Below, one piece after another: positions 54,555 through 64,000 of a DNA stretch of 64,000 nucleotides (the stretch's first letter is position 1; each line of letters begins with the position of its first letter). The DNA is from Prosapia bicincta (lineage: Eukaryota; Arthropoda; Insecta; Hemiptera; Cercopidae). The stretch covers positions 10,694,656 to 10,758,655 of the forward strand of contig JBAIZL010000006.1 in the NCBI GenBank assembly GCA_036971475.1. Reading direction: 5' to 3'. Under the pieces are notes generated by a model. The model had not been told where the DNA came from. It ran no database searches and worked only from the letters and a program-made list of their open reading frames with translations. The translations under genes were made by a program, and so were the position numbers.

Positions 54555-57500
54555 CTGAAAACAGAAAACATGTTGCTTATTTTTTGGTATCACACTTTTG
54601 AAAGATAATTTACATCAATTGATAAATTTATTTAAAATTTTAATACATAGTTGTAGTTTAACACATTAGCTGCTGGCCACAATATAGGCATTTCCCCCAA
54701 GAATTGCCAAAATTTTAAGGTTATTTTTAAATAATGTGTATTTATATTTTGTTCCCCTATCATACCTAAGTATGAAAATGCATTTATCATAATATAAACA
54801 AAAAACATGTGTCGGGCCAACTGACCCGACAATTTTTTATAGCATAAATGATACCTAAATAAACTCCGTCAGGCCAATGGCCCGACCTTGTTTTTGAGGT
54901 AATTATATTTTCTTATTTGTGCAATGCTGTCTTAATATTTTTTGTTTTATATGAAAACAATAAACAACAAAACCACTATTTCGTGTCCAGGTTACCCACA
55001 TAAGCTAACTGGCTAGAAAAGTGTTTTGGTAAACATGTCCCATGCGATTGATTTACGAGTTTATAAATGTTTTATTTATAGACCGGAAGCGTAAACATAT
55101 TCTCTCTCTCTCTGATAAGTAATGCTTCAGATCTGATGAATACTATATACAAGATTCATAAAAAGTAGTTTTATAACTTGATAATTTACTTTTTAACAAA
55201 TTTAAGTTATAATTTCTACTAAGGATGAATTTATCTTAGCGCACCAATGTTTGTACTTAACTTCAACCAAGCCCGTATTTTAAAGAATTATTTTACAACT
55301 AAATATTTAGTCAATATTTCAGACTTACTTATTAAGTTTTGTGAAATTTTGAAAAAAATAATCAAAATCAATATATTGTCATTAAAATTTGTTAAATTTT
55401 ATTATTAAATTATATAAAGATAAATGTCTTTCAATGAACCAATTTTCGACTTCACTAAAATTGTTAACATAAGTGTGTCGGGGCGTAATTCTCAAAAAAA
55501 GCCCCTAGAATAATATCATGTTTATAATACTGTCGGCACTTATCTATCAAACAAAAACCATTGTAATTATATCTGTAAGTAGTGTGAGGAATGTTATTCA
55601 AGACAGTGCATTCATTTTTCAAAAGTAGCAACACCGGGTGAGTATTACTAATAAACAAAAAACTTTGCTACACAACAATGTGTTAATCCAATGCGATTAT
55701 AATCCAATAAATGTTTAATTATAGGGAATTAATGGGTTTCTGGGAAACCCGGTTTATTACAGTTTAGTAATCTATTATACAAAAAGCCAATAAATGTGTA
55801 ATTTAAAAAAAATATTTATCAAAATTCTGTTATTTGGCACTTACAGATGAGTTTTATACAAACATGGAAACCTATAAAATTGTTTTCTTTAAGCATGGTA
55901 AATGAATACAAACTTCGCCTTTAGAATGTTGCAAGACATTCAGTGATTCAGTAAAATAAATAGTTTTACACTTAGGTCATGTAATGGGTAGTATGGTGAA
56001 TCCTTCAAATTGAAACTTTCTAAACATTACGACTTGAACAACTTATAAAATAAATATAGTGATTCTGTGTTCAGATATTAGTTGTCTAATAGAGCTATTA
56101 CTAAATGAACAGAATGATATTAGAACTGCCACCGACATCAAATATAAAACAACACATCACTGTCAAAGCCAATACAAAAGTAATAAATACCAACATCCTA
56201 AAAAAAGAAACTCTCTTTAAATACCTTTAAATGCAATGCTTTAAATATTTTATAATGTGGCAAAATTAAACATTGCATAAACAATAACAATTTACACAAG
56301 CTGGTAATTACCTTCATCTAGCACTGTTGCAAAAAAACTATAATGCAATCCGATATGCATTGCATTGTGGTCAGACTCTTTCACTAAATTTGTATAATTA
56401 GCTCAAATAAAATTAAACATTTAGAATGTTGATAGCTCGAAAGGTTATTATACTTTGTTAATACATGTATGAAAACGGTAGCTGAAACATAGCTCCCTTA
56501 AAGGACTTGCACTTAGGGCTTTCCTAAAATCTACAAACCAAACAGCCCTATTCAACTAATCATAAGCTACCATAATGTCACACCACAGAATCTAGATAAA
56601 CACGTGGGCAAAAAATAGTCAATAATTTATCTCAATACATACCTTACTAAACATTAGATAAAATCTCATTAACAAAATAAAATACACAACCTTACAACTG
56701 AAATTTTTCTTGATATAATCAACCATATATAACATTACTCATAAACTGAAACTCCATCAAAACTCAAACAGAACAATACACCCAAGTCCATATTACTGTA
56801 GTCGTGGACATCTTCAACTCACAGAGCACAATTACTCTAAACTACACCCCCAACCAATCGTCTAACCATGGAAAGTTCAATCTGCAGCTTTAGCAGTGAT
56901 ATATTCCTACAGTATGTGGATAAAACAGATTCTCTCAACACACACTCACAAAATTATTTACTGACACAGTCTTAGACACCTTTAAGTGGAATATTAGTTA
57001 TTGCAAACAAAATGTTTCACATAAATGAATTATCTCCAAAACTCCCACCATAGAACTCAAAATAGATGAACTTTAATTTTCCTTTACCTCACAAGACAAA
57101 AAAGCCTTACATAAAAACATACCTTCAAAATGTGGAAAACCAACAATGATAGACAAAATTATACAACAAACACCGCCAACACCAACTTTTAGATCCATGG
57201 TAGGTACAAAGTGAAAAAAATATGAATAACCACCAACAAAGAAATATATAGTCAAGAACCCGATAACTAACAACGCCAAACAATATATAACTAGTTATTT
57301 AATTCAGAATTTTTGTCAATATTTCGGACGTTTATATTTTTTTTATGATTCATATAAAACTTAATTTTCTTTTGTCCATTATTTGAGTAGGAATACACAA
57401 AAAGGTTTTATTTGCCTATTGAATGGTGCAGGAGGTCTAGGAGTTCTGACTGCATGTCACATATTTGTCAGAAGAGAGAATTTGCTGATACTGTTTGGTG

Positions 57501-59154
57501 CGCAGTAACAGTAGAGAGAATCGTTGGTCCAATTTTTTTTCTAGGTGGCAGTGAACACCAAAGAGTATCGACGGATTTTCAGTAAATTCGTTAAGCAATT
57601 TGATGCAATTGAGCTGCATCAAAGGTACTTTAAACAGAACAGCGCCACTTGCCATAAGTCACTGGTCCAAGTTACTTTGCAGACTGCATAATTTCTAGGA
57701 ATTTGTTGCCACCAAGATCACCGGACTGACACACCAGACTTCTATGGGGTTAAGTAAAGGGAAAAGTCTACACTACATGTCCTCTGACTTTGGATGATCT
57801 GATGAACAATATTACACATGAAATCGTATTGACAACACAACGCTCCAGCAAACTGCTAAAAACATGGAACGAGTTCAGCTGCGCCTAGAGGCTGACAGCC
57901 GACATTTTCAACACAACCTTTAACGACCAATTAATCTCTCAGATATTCTGTGCATGTAAGACAAAATAACACGTTACTTGTATTTCTTTTCTTAAAATAA
58001 ACATATAATGAAAATAATGAGTTTTATAAGATCACCCTATAATACATTAGAGTACATTTCCTACCTTTTCTTACATTACAACCTACATTCTTTGTAGACT
58101 TGATTTGGAATAACTTCATTCTCAAAACTTTTATAGTACACTATTAATACTCTCTTATACTTGAAGTACAATTATTAAAGTTTTGAGATTGGAGTTATTT
58201 TGAAACGCAACAAAGAATAATATTGCAATGTTAATAGAGGCAGAAAAATATAGGCATACAAATATTCCTTACATAAATGAAGTCGAGTATATTAAAAATT
58301 ATAGTTTATAGTTATCCAAACTAAACCACAATAAAACAAATTGTTATTAATATTCACATTTTCTATTGCAGTAAGTTTAGTCTTGAGAACTGTCATGAGC
58401 TAACTATTTATATACTAGGCAGGTAAGAGTCTTGTTACAACAGACTAAGAAACCAATACACATGTATTTGTAAAAGAATTCCATAATTTCAAAGTATCCC
58501 CAGAATCTGTACGGAGTGACACAGTATTCTAGTTTTTCTGTTTGATTCATCAATTGTCCAGGTTTGCCCCTGCAAAACGGGAAATTCAATTCCTGCAATT
58601 AGCAGTCCTGCTTCAGGTGGCTGCTTTAGTGCAGTGTAATAGCTACTCAATTGCAGAAGAAGCCGTTTGTTATTTGACTTGTTTAAACTGAGTATTAAAG
58701 TAGAAGTGATACATAATTACAATCTCTACGGGAAATTAATAGTAAAGAAAAAATTAAAAGGTTTGAGTTTGCTTTGTACACATAATTCCTAACAATATTG
58801 CACCCAACCAAGATAAACACTAATGACTGCGTAGAGTAATCAAAAATATAATCTCATTAAGTTTTTTAAAACTCATTTCAATTCAAGTCTGACCCATTTA
58901 TGATATACGTTTCCACTAGTAATTAAACTACAATAAAATCACCAAGCTAGACCACTGCAAACCACCATCGAATGAAGTTTTTATTGGTGGAACAACAATT
59001 GAGTATTTACACAAAATAATAGAGCTACAACACATACCTTTCTTTTTTTGTCTCCTCCAAGTTCAAAGTGCTTACAGCGCTTCAAAGGAATTTGCTTACG
59101 ATATTTGCAATCAGTGCATTCCATCCTCAATACAATTTTTTTTGTAGTCTTCGC
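54534..59154 (-). CDS. RPL36A: Ribosomal protein eL42 (L36a/L44), C-terminal part, two exons
   Basis: Gene-level entry. eL42 is a small zinc-binding protein of the 60S subunit close to the E site. The 39-codon exon [13 protein letters not shown]...KKRK and the six-codon exon GQMIQF-stop join in phase 0 across a 4.5-kb intron and give the last 45 residues of a protein of about 105. [10 protein letters not shown] keeps the second CxxC zinc pair. I found no exon for the N-terminal part between 59155 and 64000, so it should lie beyond the right edge. Expect processed pseudogenes elsewhere, but this copy has introns and intact codons. Confidence 0.93.
54660..55400. repeat. Dispersed repeat family 5, copy B
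   Basis: Reverse-orientation match of 18760-19560. Starts near a TTAACACATTAGC end, so it may be a TTAA-type MITE. In the RPL36A intron. Confidence 0.6.
55401..57400. other. RPL36A intron, mostly unremarkable
   Basis: AT-rich. At 56258-56330 a piece related to the tandem units of 60.7-63.4 kb (GCATAAACAATAACAATTTA) is present. No exon seen. Confidence 0.4.
57400..57960 (+). pseudogene. Mariner-like transposase relic
   Basis: Frames read [20 protein letters not shown], and further on traces of PPRSPD...LLWG and [17 protein letters not shown], the C-terminal order of mariner-like transposases. Many stops. Confidence 0.5.
57961..59037. other. RPL36A intron, 5' part
   Basis: AT-rich, nothing recognised. 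Confidence 0.4.
59038..59154 (-). CDS. RPL36A: RPL36A penultimate coding exon
   Basis: Thirty-nine codons, [20 protein letters not shown] then [19 protein letters not shown], acceptor TTTTTGCAG, donor AAG/GTATGT. Near-identical to insect RpL36A as I remember it. No ATG-initiated reading frame long enough to be flagged. Confidence 0.95.
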
Positions 59155-60290
59155 CTGCAAAAATTCAAATTATTTGTCAAATTTATTTAATGAAGAAATT
59201 GGTTTTTTTAACTGATGCTAAATATATATCTTTACCGAACTTTTTTAATCTGCTAAATTATGACACACTAAAACACCATTGCTTACATCATTTTGTATTC
59301 ATAAATGCATGTATATTTTAAACCAGTATTGAAGAAGTAGTTTCAATGATTGGAAATAATTCACTAAAGAATTTTCACAAATTATTTGCAAACATTGTTT
59401 AATTCAGATTAATATTCAGAAAGAAGCCTTGTTTGATAAAATTATTGAAATAAATAAACTATTATATGAAACAAATGAATTAAGCAGTGTATCCATTGTC
59501 ATGTGACCATAAAATAGGTGTAGCAATACGTAAATTTCTCATTTTCTCAAAATGGGTGTAAAGAGGCATAGAAAAACAAGGTGTGGCAAATCCATACGCC
59601 TATTTCCCTTGCCTTTTCGAATTAACTAAACCATGATTGGTAGCTAAGCCTGTTACAGCTGTAGTCATCATAATCTGCTGACAGTTGTTGCGATGTATGC
59701 TTGCTTTTAATCGATTGTCTTGGTAAAACCAGAACAGAGGTTGATATAAATATTAAGTCACCAAAGTCTTGACATGTGAGCAACTATGAAACTGAATTTC
59801 TGATGATCTAAACATTCCATGTTTCAGTGCTAAAGTTGGACAAAAATTCAAAACCTAAAGAATTTTTGGTTCATAAGAACCTACTAAGATTCCCAAGAAC
59901 TGAGTAAATTAAAAGACAGTGAAATATCTGGTACAGATGGTGATAATTTATATACTCCAAATGTTTATTGGTTTAAAGAATAAACACTCCTTCGACTACA
60001 CATGAAAGCATTCTCTGCTAAATTTAAATTTCAAACAGGCTGCTAACAATGGGTACTACACAACAATTGGTTAAGACACAGCTAAAAATAACAATTTGTA
60101 ACATTGTTTTGAACAGTTTTTTGTTATATAATTGTTTATATAGTATAACTGTATTGTCACTATAATTTACTCTATTGTAGTAAAATATTTCACTATTAAT
60201 TTACTTTTACTCCTTTCTTAATGTGTTCTTCCTATCTATGCCTTAGAAACAACTTTAGAGTAGACAACAACTTAAAGCAACTGTGGCGTA
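59155..60290. other. Upstream intron or flank of RPL36A
   Basis: No N-terminal RPL36A exon found. AT-rich, no other feature supported. Confidence 0.4.
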
Positions 60291-60294
60291 AATG

Positions 60295-60519
60295 TTTATA
60301 TTAATTAAAACAACCTCTCACCACAAATTCAACAAATTTTATTTTAACCTTATGTACATTTCGACTACAAAGTAATCATCTTCAGAGGTATTTTTACAAA
60401 TACCTAGAAGATTTGTAAAAATACCTCTGAAGATGATTACTTTGTAGTCGAAATGTACATAAGGTTAAAATAAAATTTGTTGAATTTGTGGTGAGAGGTT
60501 GTTTTAATTAATATAAACT
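60295..60519. repeat. Perfect palindrome, about 105-bp arms
   Basis: GTTTATATTAATTAAAACAA...GGTATTTTTACAAAT is followed after about nine bases by its complete reverse complement. No mismatch was seen in the arms read. AACTTTAGAGTAG occurs on both sides (60251 and about 60517). Inner arms share the TTTCGA-TAC...CATCTTCAGA motif with MITE family 2. Confidence 0.92.
60423..60465 (+). ncRNA. Hammerhead-ribozyme-like motif in the 60.3-kb palindrome
   Basis: ACCT (60423-60426), CTGAAGA (fits CUGANGA), one extra T, stem II GATTAC/GTAGTC (60435-60440, 60444-60449), GAAA, two-base stem III around GTAC, then T, A and AGGT (60462-60465), which pairs with ACCT. The palindrome places the same motif on the minus strand of the left arm. 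Extra base before stem II; activity untested. Confidence 0.45.
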
Positions 60520-60712
60520 TTAGAGTAGGGTTAATAAGCTTGCATATCATACGTTTTGGCACACGGAATAATACTGTGTGAAAACGATCAACGCGTCCAT
60601 TGCCAAGCTAGAAATTGGAATTTTGTGTGGTGGCCGCTATAATAATTCACTTAGAACTTAGATAGCAATGGCCACACGATATCGCGTATTCGGCCACCCG
60701 GCAAGATCAGAC

Positions 60713-60732
60713 ATCACGCGATATCGCGTGAT
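60713..60732. repeat. 20-bp perfect palindrome
   Basis: ATCACGCGATATCGCGTGAT, close to a GTGTTAA end at 60743-60749, recalling the subterminal hairpin of the TTAA element at 6.7 kb. Confidence 0.8.
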
Positions 60733-60751
60733 TGGCAATGAACGTGTTAAA

Positions 60752-63370
60752 CAGACAATGTTTTGCGTCCAAGATATATAGGCTAAGGCATTACAGTTTA
60801 TATGCCAATTCCTAGAAATGTAACATATAAGTGATTGTGTGTATTTTTGAAGCAGAGCACTGAGCATTAAACCTTGATCTATTATAGTCTCTGCACGCCA
60901 CAGTGAGAGAACAGGTCAGACAAATCTTTCCAATTTGCTGTGTTACATCAAATTTGACGTTGAAGAAATGTTTCTATTTTTGTATTGTGCTGCGTACACT
61001 AGCTATAACACTGGCTATAATACTGTTTTGTTTTGCTAAAATATGTAATGCACAAACAATTTTGTATACTTCTTTTTTTCAATAAATCATGGTGCAGGGG
61101 ATTTGAAAGACCAACTGTTGACTAAGCGAGATTGCACTGTACCTGTAAAAATTCTTTTTCTACCTACACTGTAGCAAAGTTCAAGACTGCATAAACAATA
61201 ACAATTTACACAAGCTGGTATTTGCCTTGATCTAGCACTGATGCAAAAGAGTAAAAGCAGTAACTTTATACTCTGATCTGCAGTGCTTTACAGAATTTTT
61301 TTAAATAGGTTTCTTACAAGTAACTAAAATAAAATATAGATAGTTTAAAATACTTGGCTAAAAGACAGTTGATTAAATATACTGAAAAGTCTGTATTACT
61401 TTTAAAACAATTCTAAAAATACTGTCTTAAGATATAAACTTGAATGTTTTGTGTCCAAGATATATTAGCATAAAGATTACAGTTTATGTGCCAAATCCTA
61501 GAAATTTTTCAAGAGTGATTATGTATATTTTTGTAGCAGTGCACTACATAAACCTTGATCTATTGTCTCTGCACGCCACAGTGAGAGATCAGCACAGACA
61601 AAACCTTTCCAATTTGCTATGTTACATCAAACTTGACGTTGAGGAACTGTTTCTATTTTTGTGTTGCACAGTGTAAACTAGCTACAACATTATACTTTTT
61701 GTACTAACCTGGCAAAAAAACGCACCACAGACTCACAACAACACAACACACCTGAGCAACAGTCTCGCCAATGATTCACAGCATTTAATAATGCGCTGAC
61801 CTAGTGTGAAAATAAGTAGTGGATTTTGCCAAATTAATACAAAAAAAGTTTAATTTATACAAAAAGCTCAAGATGTACAACACCAAAACTACAAGTTTTA
61901 GCTATAACAAACTACTGTGTGGCCGAGGGCTGACCAGCGAGATTGCATTGTAACTGTAAAAAATGGTTCTTATACCTACACTGTAGCAAAGTTCAAGACT
62001 GCATAAACAATAACAATTTACACAAGCTGGTATTTGCCTTGATCTAGCACTGATGCAAAAGAGTAAAAGCAGGAACTTCATACTCTGATCTGCAGTGCTA
62101 CATGATTTTTTTAAATAGATTTCTTAAAACTAAAATTAAATACAAATAGTTTAAAATACTTGGCCAAAAGATAGTTAATTAAATAAACTAAAAAGTCTAT
62201 TATTTTCAAAACAATACTAAAAATATTGTCTTAAGGTATAAAGCTGCATTTTATACGTTTTGGAAGACGATATAATACTGTGTGAAAAGCATTAACCCGA
62301 CCGAATGTTTTGTGTCCAAGATATATGAGCAAAGACATTACATTTTATTACCAATTCCTAGAAATTTTGCATACAAGTAATTGTGTGTATTTTTGTAGCA
62401 GTGCACTAGATAAACCTTGAACTATTGTCTCTGGACGCCAGAGTGAGAGAACAGGCCAGACAAATCTTTATAATTTGCTATGTTACATCAAACTTGACAT
62501 TGAACAACTGTTTCTATTTTTGTATTGCACAGTATAAACTTGCTATAACATACTACTGTTTTGTTTTGCTAAAATATGAAACACAAAAAAATTATGTACA
62601 TTAATTTTTTTCAATAAATCATGGTGCAGGAGATTTGAAAGACCAACGGTTTACTAGCAAGATTACACTGTACCTGTAAAAAATTGTTTTATACCTATAC
62701 TGTAGCAAAGTTCAAGACTGCATAAACAATAACAATTTACACAAGCTGGTATTTGCCTTGATCTAGCACTGATGCAAAAGAGTAAAAGCTGTTACTTCAT
62801 ACTCTGATCTGCAGTGCTACAGGATTATTTTTTTAAATAGGTTTTTTACAACTAAAGTAAAATACAAATAGTTTAATATGCTTGGTCAAAAGATAGCTAA
62901 ATAAATAAACTAAAAAGTCTGTATTATTAAAAAAACAAAGCAATACTCCAAATACTGTCTTAAATAATTAACAAATATTTTCTACTACAATAACCAACGA
63001 AACTAAAACATTCTCATGATAACAAATTTTATTATTTATTAAAAATACACAATAAAAAACTCATTTATAAATCATAATTGAGAACCCCGGTGCAAGAACC
63101 AGGCAAGTCCATTTTTTTTCGAATTTCACTTTTGTATTTAATTCTAATATTAAGTTTTAAAACAAATACATAGCAATAGTAAAACAATCATAGGCTAAAA
63201 CTAAATATTTATCCTTGTAGCAAAATTAAAGATTGCATAAATAACGATTTATACAAGCTGGTGTATTTGCCGTCAATCTTGCACTGACGCGAAAGTATAT
63301 AAAACAGTTACTTTTATATCCTGAAGTTCAGTGCTCTACAAGGTTGTGATAAGCATCCAGTAAAAAACAT
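60752..63370. repeat. Large tandem duplication, three units plus a partial fourth
   Basis: Blocks beginning TGTCCAAGATATA (about 60760, 61450, 62310), CTGCACGCCACAGTGAGAGA (or close variant) and GCAAAGTTCAAGACTGCATA (61186, 61988, 62706) recur in the same order. Period about 0.7-0.86 kb; a diverged fourth piece starts near 63220. Unit 2 is longer because of an insertion at 61715-61860. Confidence 0.85.
61715..61860 (+). repeat. Insertion matching the retroelement tail at 30.5 kb
   Basis: CACCACAGACTCACAACA and GCATTTAATAATGCGCTGAC...CTAGTGTGAAA match 30490-30640 and are absent from the other tandem units. Confidence 0.65.
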
Positions 63371-63772
63371 TCTGGGGTTTTTTTAAACAAATAAAACCAA
63401 GTTCCATAAACCAAAACTTAAAGTTAGGTTTATATCATTTCCCTCCAGATGCTTTTTTTTAAAATATTGTGAATTTATAACTAACCAGAGCCGAAAAAGA
63501 TTTTAAAAAACGAATTTTAAAAATTTTGGAGTATTTATTTTTTTAAGTACACCTACATATTAATTTATATAAAGAAGAAAACATATTATTTGTTCTATGC
63601 ATTAGGCCTTTTTTTTAGAAACGTAAAAGTATCTTGCACAGACGTAATACATACATAATTTTAATTCTAACATGTTTTACAGAAAATTGTAAAAAAGATT
63701 TTTAACATTTCCTCGTTTCCTTTATTGAATTCAGAGATAATTATTATGCTAGATGGATTATTTTTCAAAATT

Positions 63773-63976
63773 TCACAATGAAGTATTTTTCATATAAAGG
63801 AACAGATACAAAACACTATCAATAACATAAATAGATTTAAAATTTCCTTTTAATGGTTTGCTCCTTTTAGTGTCTAAAATCATTGATTGTGTAATACCAT
63901 ACATCTCGGCCAACTGCAACTTTTTCATGCGATTGATCTGTAATTTTAAGATCATACCCAAATGATAAGACCTCAT
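63773..63976 (-). pseudogene. Pogo/Tigger-type helix-turn-helix fragment
   Basis: Minus-strand frame reads KKLQLAEMYGITQSMILDTK, the N-terminal DNA-binding helix-turn-helix of CENP-B/pogo-type transposases (LAE-YGI--S-ISDIK). No catalytic domain within the window; a full element could have been truncated here. Confidence 0.6.
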
Positions 63977-64000
63977 TTTTTTTTTTTTTTAGAAGCCATG

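Noticed and set aside
59155..64000. N-terminal RPL36A exons
   Set aside because: I looked for the conserved GRRRYDRKQ and TKPIFRKK blocks on the minus strand and did not find them.

Overview
This is an AT-rich animal nuclear window, most likely from an arthropod and probably an insect. Genes are spliced with long introns, the recognisable exons look insect-like, and the introns are full of mariner, Tigger/pogo, LINE and Penelope-like (PLE) debris. I cannot name the species.

Three host genes can be assembled from exons with GT/AG borders, compatible phases and conserved protein blocks. (1) TNPO3 (transportin-3, importin-beta family, nuclear import of SR proteins) lies on the minus strand. Nine exons encode about residues 1-475; the gene runs off the left edge. 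(2) AGK (acylglycerol kinase, mitochondrial) lies on the plus strand. Its eight coding exons, 27280-47688, form one uninterrupted 422-codon frame. The AGK and TNPO3 start codons face away from each other across about 850 bp, so they probably share a divergent promoter region. (3) RPL36A (ribosomal protein eL42) lies on the minus strand. Its last two coding exons are at 59038-59154 and 54534-54554; the 5' exons are beyond the right edge.

Layout: 1-26.4 kb is TNPO3. Its introns hold a 21-bp minisatellite, a 39-copy 53-bp satellite, a 5'-truncated LINE with a 13-bp target duplication, long inverted repeats and several MITE families. 27.3-47.7 kb is AGK. Its introns hold a mariner with both ends, a PLE copy, Tigger relics, AT microsatellites and near-perfect hairpins. 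47.6-49.0 kb is a 20-copy 67-bp array that begins inside the last AGK coding exon. 49.1-54.5 kb is intergenic and rich in PLE and Tigger material. 54.5-64 kb is RPL36A and its long intron, followed by a long perfect palindrome and three to four large tandem units.

The most unusual signals are two. The AGK coding end, including its stop codon, which overlaps a splice-donor-like AG/GTAAGAT, has been amplified into a satellite. A shared hammerhead-ribozyme-like core (stem I, CUGANGA-like box, stem II, GAAA, very short stem III, return strand of stem I) recurs in otherwise different hairpin and PLE elements. No bacterial-type system, CRISPR array, intact rRNA or intact tRNA gene was seen.
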